A stretch of 64,000 bases of DNA from Oscillospiraceae bacterium (GCA_022799035.1 JAAWNQ010000003.1:1-64000), one strand, 5' to 3'. Counted from the first letter of the stretch, positions 7,815-15,935 are shown. The notes: generated from the letters alone by a model not told the origin. A program made the numbers and translations.

Positions 7815-8324
7815 ATGGTCTTAGAAAAAGCAGGGCAATCCGTGTCCCTTAACGGAAAGCTCTACACAGTTGGCGAAATGGTTTGGGCCGCCAACAAACT
7901 CAGAGATGGGAAATTTGGTGTTATCCATAAGATCCGCATAAACAGCCATGGTAGGCTCATCGCACTCTGTGAGTTTGCGGAAACGGATATTACTGAGATT
8001 CATCTGGCAGCATTGGAGCCCATCAGTCAGGCGGTCCCTACAAAAATAGGGCAGCAGTACACCCTCTCCTATTACTACGATGGCAGTGGAGGTATGCTTA
8101 AAAATGTGCTGGGGATCTCCCCGGACAAAAGCGTCTTGCTCCGGTTAATGCTGGAGGACATGAAGGAGACCCCGGATGTTCCTTTAACCGCCTCTTTTTA
8201 TTGTGTTAAAGAGGATGTCCTTCGTTTCGTTTTTGAAAATGATGAACCCAATGACCCCACCTATGTGGAATACACCATTATGCCTACCCCGGTCTATCCT
8301 AAAAGCAAGGAGGCTACAGTATGA
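7815..8324 (+). CDS. Hypothetical protein, first gene of the RavA/ViaA operon
   Basis: A 169-residue beta-rich protein with no recognised family. It starts VLEKAGQSVSLNGKLYTVGE and ends with a V-E-Y-T-I-M-P-T-P segment. ATG at 7815 is chosen because the AAAGGA site stands at the same distance as in the paralogous leader at 13792; the ATGs at 7806 and 7809 are too close to the site. The stop overlaps the start of the RavA-like gene by 4 nt (ATGA), so their translation is coupled. Confidence 0.6.
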   Translation: MVLEKAGQSVSLNGKLYTVGEMVWAANKLRDGKFGVIHKIRINSHGRLIALCEFAETDITEIHLAALEPISQAVPTKIGQQYTLSYYYDGSGGMLKNVLGISPDKSVLLRLMLEDMKETPDVPLTASFYCVKEDVLRFVFENDEPNDPTYVEYTIMPTPVYPKSKEATV

Positions 8325-9664
8325 ATCTACGGGACAAGATGCTGGCTGTCATAGCTGACGTGAACACCCAAGTAGCTGAGCGGGATGAGCTGGTGGAAGC
8401 GATTGCCATCGCTCTGCTCACCCGGAAAAACCTTTTTATTCTGGGTGCTCCCGGGCAGGCCAAGAGTTACGCCATCAATCAGGTTCGGGCCAGGATCACC
8501 GGCGCCCGGCAGTTTGAGCGGCTGCTTTCCAAGCAGACAGACGAGGATCAGCTCTTTGGCCGTATTGACCTCAATAGCCTGATCCCCGGCAGTGTACCGC
8601 TATCTGTGCTGGAGAAAAATCCCCAATATCAGGAGATGTGCAGCCGTCTGAGAACCCGCCTCGCCGCTGGTGGAGATCCCGGAGATTTCCCCGAAAAGAT
8701 AGAGCGCCATCGAAGAGCACTGGCTGAACTCTACGGGGGTGAGCCTACTGTAAACACTGCCGGGAAGATCCCGGAGGCGGATATCTGCTTTCTGGATGAG
8801 ATCTTCAAGTGCAATGATGGAGTGCTGAACTCCCTGCTTACCGCCCTCAACGAGCGTAAGTACACCAACGAGGGCCGTACTTATCCCATCCCCACCGTTT
8901 CCTTCTTTGCCGCGTCCAATGAGATCCCCAATTTCAGTGACCCCCAAGAGAAGATCCTGGAGGCCCTATATGACCGGCTGGAGCTGAAGGTGGTCACCGA
9001 GAACATTGTTGAGCGCGAGAACCGCATGGCGGTACTGCAAAGCAAGCAACAGGGCCAGAGCGGTCAGATCGCCGCAACCATTACGCTGGATGAGCTGGAG
9101 CGGATGCAGCAAGAGGTGGCCGCTATCCCTGTTCCCGACGCCATCAATGACCTGGCAGACGATGTACTATGCCAGCTTCGGCAGGATGGCATAAGGGTAT
9201 CTGACCGTAAATACCTCAATTACTATCCCATTGTCCAGGCTAAGGCGTGGCTTTCCGGGCATACCACTGTAGAGGCTCAGGATATGCTGGCTCTGAAAAA
9301 CTACCTCTGGGACAAGCCTACTGACCGGGCTGCCGTAGCCGGCACTTTGGAGCGGATGTGCATCAATCCCATGCAGGACAAGGTAAACAGCATTCGCGGT
9401 ATGGCTATGGAGGTTCAGGAGGAATTTACCGACTCCAATGACCCCGATAAACCCAATGCGGGCAGCAAGGCCCTTATCAAGTTGCGGGGTGAGCTGCTTC
9501 GGCTCTACCAGATGCAGAAAGAGTTGGCCGCTTCCGCTCAGTCCGATGCCGAGACCCAGTTGACCACTGATCTTTTGGCTGACCTGGAGGATATCAGCAA
9601 AAGAGCCCACGAAGCTGTGGGCTTCACCTACACGCCGTTGGAACAAATGGCGGCGCTTATCTAA
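8321..9664 (+). CDS. RavA-type MoxR AAA+ ATPase
   Basis: 447 residues, close in length to E. coli RavA. Walker A is GAPGQAKSY (about residues 42-50) and Walker B is ICFLDEIFK (about 150-158), followed by LNSLLTALNERKY and AASNEIPN, sequences typical of the RavA branch of MoxR ATPases. RavA works with the VWA protein ViaA as a chaperone-like pair. A ViaA-like gene follows at 10615, separated by SSB and two small genes, so the pair is conserved here. The stretch after residue 300 matches the all-helical and LARA-like part only in length. The start ATG overlaps the preceding stop and follows AAGGAGG. Confidence 0.85.
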   Translation: MNLRDKMLAVIADVNTQVAERDELVEAIAIALLTRKNLFILGAPGQAKSYAINQVRARITGARQFERLLSKQTDEDQLFGRIDLNSLIPGSVPLSVLEKNPQYQEMCSRLRTRLAAGGDPGDFPEKIERHRRALAELYGGEPTVNTAGKIPEADICFLDEIFKCNDGVLNSLLTALNERKYTNEGRTYPIPTVSFFAASNEIPNFSDPQEKILEALYDRLELKVVTENIVERENRMAVLQSKQQGQSGQIAATITLDELERMQQEVAAIPVPDAINDLADDVLCQLRQDGIRVSDRKYLNYYPIVQAKAWLSGHTTVEAQDMLALKNYLWDKPTDRAAVAGTLERMCINPMQDKVNSIRGMAMEVQEEFTDSNDPDKPNAGSKALIKLRGELLRLYQMQKELAASAQSDAETQLTTDLLADLEDISKRAHEAVGFTYTPLEQMAALI

Positions 9665-9693
9665 ACATTACATCATTTTGGAGGTAATCAACT

Positions 9694-10125
9694 ATGCTAA
9701 ATCGCATTATCCTTATGGGCCGTCTGGTCGCTGATCCCGACTTGAAAACCTTGGACAGCGGCACACCCGTGTGCAGCTTCCGCATTGCCTGTGACCGGGA
9801 TTTCAAAAATAAGGACACGGGCGAAAGAGACACTGATTTTGTCAACTGTGTGGCCTGGCGGAGTACGGCGGAGTTTGTCTCCAGATATTTTACAAAAGGC
9901 CGCATGATCGTGGTGGATGGCCGGCTTCAGGTACGGCCCTATACGGATCGGGATGGCAATAAACGTCAGGCGGTAGAGATCGTTGCCGGAAGCGTTTACT
10001 TTGGCGATTCCAAATCCAGGGGTGATGAGGACGATGAACCCCCTGCCTACCAGGCAGATGGGACGGACATCCCCGACAACTTTGATCCCAATTTGGATGA
10101 GGACGATGGTAATCTGCCGTTCTGA
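9694..10125 (+). CDS. ssb: Single-stranded DNA-binding protein
   Basis: A 143-residue SSB: OB-fold beginning MLNRIILMGRLVADPDLKTL, with the family block TDFVNCVAWRSTAEFVSRYFTKG and Y-x-D-R-D-G-N-K-R. It ends in an acidic tail finishing DDGNLPF, the partner-recruiting tip (usually D-D-x-I-P-F). It binds exposed single strands during replication or repair and fits the primase, Rad52 and clamp genes in the neighbouring operons. ATG at 9694 follows TTTGGAGGTAATC. It is unusual that SSB sits between the RavA-like and ViaA-like genes. Confidence 0.95.
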   Translation: MLNRIILMGRLVADPDLKTLDSGTPVCSFRIACDRDFKNKDTGERDTDFVNCVAWRSTAEFVSRYFTKGRMIVVDGRLQVRPYTDRDGNKRQAVEIVAGSVYFGDSKSRGDEDDEPPAYQADGTDIPDNFDPNLDEDDGNLPF

Positions 10126-10145
10126 TTGTCCCACTTAAACCGCAG

Positions 10146-10172
10146 GGCGGGAGGGCCGAGGCTCTCCCGCCT
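10146..10172 (+). other. Intercistronic GC hairpin after ssb
   Basis: GGCGGGAG pairs with CTCTCCCGCC in the gap between ssb and the next gene. No T run follows, so it is more likely an RNA-stability or processing element than a terminator. Confidence 0.5.
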
Positions 10173-10195
10173 TGTCATAGGAGGTAGTCAAATAA

Positions 10196-10441
10196 GTGAC
10201 GTCAAATTCCAAACCCATCTTTCCTGGTATCCGAGTGGTTTCGGAAGATCTCTATACCTTCATTGATCGGCTGGCTGGTGATATCGTCCTGGAGCCAGAC
10301 ATTTCATCTTGCGCCATGTGCGCCATGAGGCCGGGCTGCAAGCAGCGGGTCAACGCCCGGGTCTGCCAAAACGCCGTCAAAGCATGGCTCCTATCCAAAG
10401 CCGGTGAATATCTGACCCATAATTTTAGGAGGGCAAGTTAA
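10196..10441 (+). CDS. Small cysteine-containing protein (81 aa)
   Basis: No recognised family. A CAMCAMRPGC cluster and one further Cys (VCQNAV) suggest metal binding. GTG at 10196 is about 9 nt after AGGAGGTAG. It is immediately followed by, and touches, the next short gene (TAA-ATG with no gap), which indicates coupling within the RavA/ViaA operon. Confidence 0.6.
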   Translation: MTSNSKPIFPGIRVVSEDLYTFIDRLAGDIVLEPDISSCAMCAMRPGCKQRVNARVCQNAVKAWLLSKAGEYLTHNFRRAS

Positions 10442-10618
10442 ATGGAGAAATATTTTGCATACTTAGAGGAACTGCGGGAGTCCGGCGAGACAAATATGTA
10501 TGGAGCTGTCCCTTTCCTTCAGCGCCGCTTTGTTGAGCTCCAATTTGATCGGAAACGTGCCGCTGAGATTTTAGACGCCTGGATCAGAAGTTTTTCGGAG
10601 CGGGGTGAGGATGAGTGA
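10442..10618 (+). CDS. Very small protein (58 aa)
   Basis: The frame reads MEKYFAYLEELRESGETNMY, continues with GAVPFLQRRF, and ends SERGEDE. A single helix-rich domain is likely. ATG at 10442 directly abuts the previous stop, and TTTTAGGAGGGCAAGTTAA supplies the ribosome site. Its stop overlaps the GTG of the ViaA-like gene by 4 nt (GTGA). The tight packing on both sides is the main support that it is real; the function is unknown. Confidence 0.65.
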   Translation: MEKYFAYLEELRESGETNMYGAVPFLQRRFVELQFDRKRAAEILDAWIRSFSERGEDE

Positions 10619-12198
10619 GCAAACCCTTCCGCACCATTGAGGATGTTCTGCGCTCCCCATGGGCAGGCACACATTCCTCTGAAAAATCTGCCGGCATAGA
10701 CCGTGTGCTGCGCTCCACTAAGCTGGAGGACAGTATATATGCGGATGTGCGTGCCGAAGATGACTTCCTTACTCAAACGGAGCAGGAGGCAAAAGAAAAA
10801 CTCTCCTCCTTTCCCGCGCTGTCACAAGACATCTTTCAGTCCTTCTACTCCCTCTTCCCCCGCAAGCAGGACGAAGAGAAGCTGAGCGTTGCAGCCCGGA
10901 AGTTTAACGCCCCCATTCTGAATCACATCCAGCAGAGTGAGGACTTTCCCACCCTCAAATCCATTTGTGAAGGCCGAGAGTTGCCCGCCTACGAAGCGGC
11001 CTCCGAGTTTATCTCCCGAACCGCCCACGAGCTGGATACCCTGTTGACCGATCTGGGCGGGGAAAAGGGTGCGCTGAATACCCTGGAGAAGCTGGAGGAA
11101 GCTCAAGCCCAAGCACAGGCGGAGTTGGAAGGACTGTTGGAGCGGCTTCATAAGAGCAAAGAGGCAAATCCTCTGTTGGAGAAGAAAATCATAGATACCG
11201 CCAACCGTGCGGAAAGTAAGCAGCGTCAGGTGATGGCTGTAAGCAAGCTCGTTGACGCCAGCGCCAGCAAGAACGCCGAAAAGATCTCTGCCTTGGTTGG
11301 CCGGGCCGTCACCTCCGCTGCGGAAAAGGCGGAGGAAGTTCAGTCCATCATTGGCGCGTGGGGCGATGATCCCGGAGATTTCTCCCAGTGTGAGACCAAC
11401 GCGGAACTACTGACGTTGATCCGAAAAAGTGATACCCTAAAGGCCATTTCCAGGTATCTGGGCCGGTTTCGTGAGATCTTCGCAGAGGGTAAACGCAACG
11501 GCTATGCCTATGGCCGGGGTGAGACCTATTCTCTGGAGTCGGGGAATAATCTCTCCCGGGCTATCACTTCGGAGCTTGCTATGCTGGCCTCCAAACAGAC
11601 CCTTCCTCTTTTCCTGCGGAAATACCAGGCCAAGCAGCTCAAGCAATATCGCCGCCGGGAGCCGGTCTACAAGGGTATGGGGGATATCATCTGCTGTCTG
11701 GATGAGTCTACCTCTACCATAGGCGATCCTATCGCTTGGGGTAAAGCTGTGGCGCTGACCCTGCTGGAGATCGCCGCCGATAGTGGCCGAAAATTTGCCC
11801 TGATCCACTTTTCCGGCCCCGGCAGTTTTAAGACCGATCTGTTTCTCCCGGGAAAATACGGTTTGGAAGATAAGCTCCATGCCGCTGAGACCGTTCTAAA
11901 CGGCGGCACGGACTTTGCCACTCCTATGACTGAGGCTTTGCGGCTCATGGAGCAGGAAGAGTTTGAAAACGCCGATATCGTATTCCTCACCGATGGAGAG
12001 TGCGAGCTGTCCGCTGAGTATGTGAAGGCTCTGCAAACCCACCAGGAAGAGCGGAAATTCACCGTTACCGGCGTCCTGCTGGATGGCGGCAAGCCGGGAA
12101 TGCCCTTTAGCTTGGAGTCGTTTTGCCAGAATATCTACCGCACCTCTGAGTTGGTGGGAGATGAGCTGCTGCAAAAGATAGTGGGCCAGCGTATTTGA
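10615..12198 (+). CDS. ViaA-like VWA domain protein, partner of the RavA-type ATPase
   Basis: 527 residues. A long helical N-terminal region (with a coiled-coil stretch LEKLEEAQAQAQAELEGLLE at about 155-175) precedes a C-terminal von Willebrand A domain. Its metal-ion-dependent adhesion site is visible as D-E-S-T-S-T (about residue 363), then a Thr in GGTDFATP and the D of FLTDGECE. This arrangement matches ViaA, which binds RavA through its helical part. GTG at 10615 overlaps the preceding stop. It is the last gene of the operon begun by the leader at 7581. Confidence 0.8.
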   Translation: MSKPFRTIEDVLRSPWAGTHSSEKSAGIDRVLRSTKLEDSIYADVRAEDDFLTQTEQEAKEKLSSFPALSQDIFQSFYSLFPRKQDEEKLSVAARKFNAPILNHIQQSEDFPTLKSICEGRELPAYEAASEFISRTAHELDTLLTDLGGEKGALNTLEKLEEAQAQAQAELEGLLERLHKSKEANPLLEKKIIDTANRAESKQRQVMAVSKLVDASASKNAEKISALVGRAVTSAAEKAEEVQSIIGAWGDDPGDFSQCETNAELLTLIRKSDTLKAISRYLGRFREIFAEGKRNGYAYGRGETYSLESGNNLSRAITSELAMLASKQTLPLFLRKYQAKQLKQYRRREPVYKGMGDIICCLDESTSTIGDPIAWGKAVALTLLEIAADSGRKFALIHFSGPGSFKTDLFLPGKYGLEDKLHAAETVLNGGTDFATPMTEALRLMEQEEFENADIVFLTDGECELSAEYVKALQTHQEERKFTVTGVLLDGGKPGMPFSLESFCQNIYRTSELVGDELLQKIVGQRI

Positions 12199-12203
12199 AA
12201 CCG

Positions 12204-12233
12204 CTTGCACGCAAGTGGGAAACAGATTATAAT
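12204..12233 (+). promoter_or_regulatory. Sigma-A promoter with CTTGC/GCAAG dyad
   Basis: TTGCAC (12205-12210), 17-bp spacer, TATAAT (12228-12233). CTTGC-AC-GCAAG (12204-12215) overlaps the -35 and shares the half-site of the palindrome at 6915. It drives the DUF3990 stub and the DUF3791-like gene. Confidence 0.75.
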
Positions 12234-12265
12234 ATTATAAACTATTTTACTCTATGGAGGTGCTT

Positions 12266-12349
12266 ATGCAGACTTTATTCCATGGAAGCCGGGTCATTGT
12301 TGAGCACCCAGAGATCCGCACTCAAAGGAGCTATGAGGCCCATGTGTAA
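12266..12349 (+). pseudogene. DUF3990 N-terminal stub (27 codons)
   Basis: After CTATGGAGGTGCTT comes a start that reads MQTLFHGSRVIVEHPEIRTQ and stops shortly after. F-H-G-S-x-x-x-V-x-x-P-E-I is the opening of DUF3990 proteins (predicted ADP-ribosyltransferase fold; compare LLFHGSK in the gene at 36401). All of the catalytic domain is missing, so it is probably a deletion remnant. It could alternatively be kept as a leader peptide, since it overlaps the start of the next gene. Confidence 0.5.
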
Positions 12350-12785
12350 AAAGAACAATAGTGCGCTCTTTTTCACCTGCTCTCTTATAGAACAGCTTGG
12401 CCGCCTGCTGCACTGTAAGCGTGGAGACATTGTTTCCGCATTGGGAGAGAACGCCTTGACCGCCATCTATGACCATGCTGACGTACTTCATTGCGAGCCG
12501 CTTCCCAAAGTGGCCGAGGATGTGGTCGAAGAGTTCTCTCTACGCTCCGGCAGCTATGATAATGTGGCGCTGGCTAAATACCCTGTTCCTGACGTCTGGA
12601 CGATGGGCAAGGTTTACGCCCGGCTCATTGAGGATATCTCCACTGAGGACAATGTGGTAGAAACCCTGTGGAATGTTTACACCTCATGGATTGACGAAAA
12701 GCTTTCTGACTACAATTCCTCTCTCTATTATGAGCCGAGGGACTATGTGGCGGAGTGCTATCGTCAGGGGACAATTTTAGATTAA
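12342..12785 (+). CDS. DUF3791-like protein with C-terminal extension
   Basis: 147 residues. The first 60 (ALFFTCSLIEQLGRLL...LTAIYDHADVLHCEPL) follow the DUF3791 pattern of F-x-x-x-C-x-E, a long helix and x-x-Y-D-x-L-H. DUF3791 genes usually accompany DUF3990 genes, and a DUF3990 stub lies just upstream. The remaining 80 residues contain repeated acidic Tyr/Trp-rich helices and may be a second domain. ATG at 12342 lies inside the stub's stop region with AAAGGAG 11 nt upstream. The promoter is at 12204. Confidence 0.5.
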   Translation: MCKKNNSALFFTCSLIEQLGRLLHCKRGDIVSALGENALTAIYDHADVLHCEPLPKVAEDVVEEFSLRSGSYDNVALAKYPVPDVWTMGKVYARLIEDISTEDNVVETLWNVYTSWIDEKLSDYNSSLYYEPRDYVAECYRQGTILD

Positions 12786-12851
12786 ACTAAAGGGCAACCG
12801 GCGGAACATGGCGTGAAGTTGACTATATAGATCGAACGGAGGTGTACTGTT

Positions 12852-13157
12852 ATGGATAAAAGTGATAATATCCAGCTTTTTGAGGATAAACGAATCCGTA
12901 CTGCGTGGGACGAAGAAAAAGAGGAATGGTACTTCTCCATTGTTGATGTGGTTGCGGTACTGACAGATAGCGAAAATCCCCGCCGCTATTGGAGTGACCT
13001 AAAGCGAAAGCTTAAAACAGAGGGTGCGGCGCAGTTGTACGAAAAAATCGTACAACTGAAAATGCCCTCGTCAGATGGCAAACACTACAGCACCGATGTA
13101 GCTGACACGCAGCAGATTCTCCGTATAAGAGGATTTGACTTGAGGTCGCCAGCGTGA
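12852..13157 (+). pseudogene. BRO-N domain protein, truncated
   Basis: The start resembles BRO/antirepressor proteins: NIQLFEDKRIRTAWDEEKEE then W-Y-F-S-I-V-D-V-V-A-V-L-T and a Y-W-S-D-L-K-R-K-L block. The frame then drifts into unrelated residues (IRGFDLRSPA) and stops at about 100 aa, before the rest of the BRO-N fold. ATG at 12852 follows ACGGAGGTG. It is likely a decayed gene. Confidence 0.65.
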
Positions 13158-13217
13158 TATTTTCCACCCGCACGTAGCTGTGCTGATTTGAGCTAACTAA
13201 ATATGTTCAACCTCAGA

Positions 13218-13253
13218 AGAGCAGAAGCCTTTAGGCTTCTGCTCTTTCGTTTT
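13218..13253 (+). terminator. Rho-independent terminator
   Basis: AGAGCAGAAGCC pairs with GGCTTCTGCTCT over a short TTTA loop and is followed by TTCGTTTT. It closes the BRO remnant. Confidence 0.85.
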
Positions 13254-13280
13254 AATTGATGTAGCAGGGTGCTTGTTTAA

Positions 13281-13514
13281 AAAGGCAAAAAAGTCTTTCG
13301 ATATGGGTCAAAGGTAATTGAAGTTTACGGGGACGAAAAAAATGATAAAAAGATTTATGCCGGAAATGTTTGGTTTACCGAAAACGGTTTGGCCTTATTG
13401 GGGATAGTTCCCAATTCCTACAAGAAGTATCGGGCAGAAATATTAGATTTTACCATCACTAAATTTCAAAGAAGAAACTGCCGAGTTATAATTAACAATC
13501 GGTTGGTTACTTAG
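13281..13514 (+). pseudogene. Unidentified 3' gene fragment (77 codons, no start)
   Basis: An open frame directly after a TAA codon reads KGKKVFRYGSKVIEVYGDEK and later GNVWFTENGLALLGI, sensible protein-like sequence without an internal start or a ribosome site. It looks like the tail of a gene whose beginning was lost. Family not recognised. Confidence 0.35.
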
Positions 13515-13569
13515 AGTTATTCTATAACTGAACATAAAACCCTTGATCCTGTATGACTTGAAAGATTTT

Positions 13570-13791
13570 CACCTATTCAACCCGGATATTCAACTGTAAA
13601 ATGGAACTGTATTTCAGGGCGGTGTAAATTAGGGCGGAGCATTGAAGGGAGGACGGAAAATGGGAGCTTAGTAGGCTCCATACCGCCGGATACGACCTGG
13701 AAAAATGAAAAAGGACACAAGAAAGACTGTAAGTACCCCAAGGGGGTCTTACGGTCTTTTTTTGTCCCCAAACACGAAAGGAGCAAATACC
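13570..13791 (+). promoter_or_regulatory. Conserved attenuator leader, copy 2 (upstream of the JAMM/E1/clamp operon)
   Basis: Second copy of the leader at 7581, with the same blocks in the same order but one fewer full AAATTAGGGCGGAG unit. Here the leader ORF starting at 13705 (also encoding TPRGSYGLF) is in frame with the JAMM gene. An AAAGGAG site 8 nt before ATG 13792 shows that the gene itself starts there. Confidence 0.7.
13724..13763 (+). terminator. Intrinsic terminator (attenuator) in leader copy 2
   Basis: 13724-13739 pairs with 13742-13757 (AGACTGTAAG / CTTACGGTCT and CCCC/GGGG over an AA loop), then seven T. It stands about 30 nt before the start codon, so transcription of the whole operon depends on reading through it. 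Confidence 0.8.
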
Positions 13792-15174
13792 ATGAGTGAA
13801 CAGTTCCCTTTTCAGAATTTTGCAGGTGAGAAGCTGGACATTGAAGCTATCTTTGGCGGTGCGGCACCAGACGGCGGGGGTAATCCCTTTCCTGCGGCGC
13901 CCCAGACAGAGGTAGCACCCCAGGTGGAGGTGACTGACCAACCTCCCACGGTGCCCCAGCCTACTCAGCCAACGGAGGCCATCCCGGCCCAAGAGCAGAC
14001 TCCGCCATCTATGCCACCTGCGGAGTCTGCACCTCCTGTCACCCAGCCTGTCACAGCGGAGCAGCCTATCCCAACGGCCTCCATGCCCACGGCAGAAAGT
14101 CCTCTCCAGATGGCCTTTGAAAACCAAATCATGGAGAACACCAAAAAGGGACTTTTTGAAAAGCCCCCTGTGTTCTCCTTCAAGGGAAATAAGGAGGACA
14201 TCGAGGACGCCTCTTTGACCTTTGAGGAGCTGCGTATCCAGAAGGCGGATACCTACCTTGACCTGGATGAAGGTAAGTGTGTTTCTTGGTCTGTGGATTA
14301 CTGTGGTATTCGTAAGGATATCAAAGATCCCAAGGGAACAACCATTGCCTCCATGAAGGAGATGATCGAGCAGTCCCCCGAGTTTTTGGCTGCGCTTAAA
14401 AATGCAAAAGGCAAAAATCCAGACTGTTTGGTGAAACCCAAAGTTTCCGAAAAACGGAAGGGCGTTCTTCCCCCGCTCAAGGGGCACTTTGCTACAGTGG
14501 ATGCGGCCCGAAACTCGGATAAGCGGATCTGCCTGATCCCTTCTTCCGATGGGCGTCTGTACGAGCTGCGGAAAACAGAAATCGGAGAGTTTGTCGCCCC
14601 CAAAAACAAGGTGACCGACTTTCAAGCGGTCAGAGCTGGGTTTGTCCCGGCTCTGCCGCTGATCCCCATGACCTTGATACGCCAGATTATTTCCTTTTTC
14701 CGCTCCGTTATGGGTGAAAAGGACTATGAAGCCTTTGCCATGATTTACTGGGACAAGCTGGAACAGCGGTTTTTTGCCTATGTACCTAAACAGATTGTGG
14801 CAAAGGAGGATGTGGTGGCAGATCTGTCTGATTGTCCCTACGATGATGAGACGCGATACATCCAATATGCGGATATCCATAGCCACAACAGTATGCGTGC
14901 GTTTTTTTCCGCAGAAGATGACCGGGACGAAAGAGGTACTGGGCTCTATTTTGTTGTCGGGAGACTGAATCATTTTCTCCCGGACATCAAGGCCCGGATC
15001 TCCTGCAACGGTTCTTTTGTGGTCATTGACCCACACCAGGTTATTGAGGGGTTGGAAGACAATTACCCCGCCGAATGGAATGCTTGTGTCACCATCAAGA
15101 AGGACAAAAAGGATAAGGTCCCTCCTGCTGAGGTTTCTTTGGAACACCCCGGGGAAACGGTGATAGCGGCATGA
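13792..15174 (+). CDS. JAMM/JAB isopeptidase-like protein, PRTRC-A relative
   Basis: 460 residues. Residues about 25-105 are a Pro/Gln-rich linker (repeated PP and PAEQP-type stretches). The C-terminal domain carries HSHN-SMRAFF-SAEDD (about residues 362-377), a match to the JAMM zinc motif H-[ST]-H-x-x6-S-x2-D with Asn in place of the usual Pro. The R-A-F-F-S-x-x-D-D-R-D context is that of PRTRC system protein A. JAMM enzymes remove ubiquitin-like tags. ATG at 13792 follows AAAGGAG. The stop overlaps the next gene (an E1) by 4 nt. The substrate is unknown; the long Pro-rich N-terminus is an elaboration compared with short PRTRC-A proteins. Confidence 0.8.
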   Translation: MSEQFPFQNFAGEKLDIEAIFGGAAPDGGGNPFPAAPQTEVAPQVEVTDQPPTVPQPTQPTEAIPAQEQTPPSMPPAESAPPVTQPVTAEQPIPTASMPTAESPLQMAFENQIMENTKKGLFEKPPVFSFKGNKEDIEDASLTFEELRIQKADTYLDLDEGKCVSWSVDYCGIRKDIKDPKGTTIASMKEMIEQSPEFLAALKNAKGKNPDCLVKPKVSEKRKGVLPPLKGHFATVDAARNSDKRICLIPSSDGRLYELRKTEIGEFVAPKNKVTDFQAVRAGFVPALPLIPMTLIRQIISFFRSVMGEKDYEAFAMIYWDKLEQRFFAYVPKQIVAKEDVVADLSDCPYDDETRYIQYADIHSHNSMRAFFSAEDDRDERGTGLYFVVGRLNHFLPDIKARISCNGSFVVIDPHQVIEGLEDNYPAEWNACVTIKKDKKDKVPPAEVSLEHPGETVIAA

Positions 15175-15935
15175 AATTTCCGTTGGATGTGCCGGTCAAA
15201 ATTGTGCAGCTCGGTGCCGGGGGCACTGGCGCCCACGCCGCCCCCCATCTATACCGGCTGCTATACTCGCTGGATCGGCCTGTACGCTATGTGCTCTGCG
15301 ATGGTGACAAGGTCGAACCCAAAAATTTGATCCGCCAGAACTTTGCTCCCATGGACTTGGAGGAAAACAAGGCAAAAGTGATCTCTGAAAGGTATTCCAC
15401 GGTTTTCGGGATGGAGACAGAGTATGTCTCCTCCTTTGTCGAGGATCTGGATACCTTGATGGAACTTATTACCCCAAACACTTGGGCAGAAAAACATTAT
15501 AGGTGGAATCACGTTTCTGAAATGGTGATCCTGCTTGGATGCGTTGATAACAACAAATCCCGGCAGCTCTGCCATCAGGCGTTTATGAAATCAAAGGATC
15601 TCATTTATATTGACAGCGGCAACGAAGAGATCACCGGGCAGATCGTTTGTGGTGTACGCAGAAATCATCACACCATGAGCAAACCTGTCGGCAGCGCATA
15701 TCCGGGTGTACTCAAAACAGAGGACAAATTTCCATCGGAGATGTCCTGTGCGGAAGCTGCGCAGGCCGATCCTCAGAGTATGGCGGCTAACATCACGGCC
15801 GCCACCGCCATGGTGGATATGGTTTATAACATCCTGGCCCACGGGGAATGTGTTACCCGCCAAACGATTTTCTCTACCAGAACGGTTCAAATGCAGACCG
15901 TAGTATCTAAGAGTCAAAGGAGGAAAGCCGCGTGA
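15171..15935 (+). CDS. E1/ThiF-like adenylating protein, PRTRC ThiF relative
   Basis: 254 residues with a Rossmann nucleotide-binding loop LGAGGTGAHAAP (about residues 13-24), the E1 signature CDGDKVEPKNLIRQNF (about 43-58) and GCVDNNKSR (about 123-131). E1/ThiF enzymes adenylate the C-terminus of a ubiquitin-like protein. No separate catalytic-cysteine domain is obvious, as in other PRTRC ThiF proteins. The start overlaps the JAMM stop (ATGA) and the stop overlaps the clamp start (GTGA), so JAMM, E1 and clamp are made in a coupled way. Distinguishing it from MoeB/ThiF of cofactor synthesis rests on this context. Confidence 0.85.
   Translation: MKFPLDVPVKIVQLGAGGTGAHAAPHLYRLLYSLDRPVRYVLCDGDKVEPKNLIRQNFAPMDLEENKAKVISERYSTVFGMETEYVSSFVEDLDTLMELITPNTWAEKHYRWNHVSEMVILLGCVDNNKSRQLCHQAFMKSKDLIYIDSGNEEITGQIVCGVRRNHHTMSKPVGSAYPGVLKTEDKFPSEMSCAEAAQADPQSMAANITAATAMVDMVYNILAHGECVTRQTIFSTRTVQMQTVVSKSQRRKAA

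Noticed and set aside
13705-13791. N-terminal extension of the JAMM protein
   Set aside because: It is the leader and attenuator, shared with copy 1 where it is out of frame; the AAAGGAG site fits ATG 13792.
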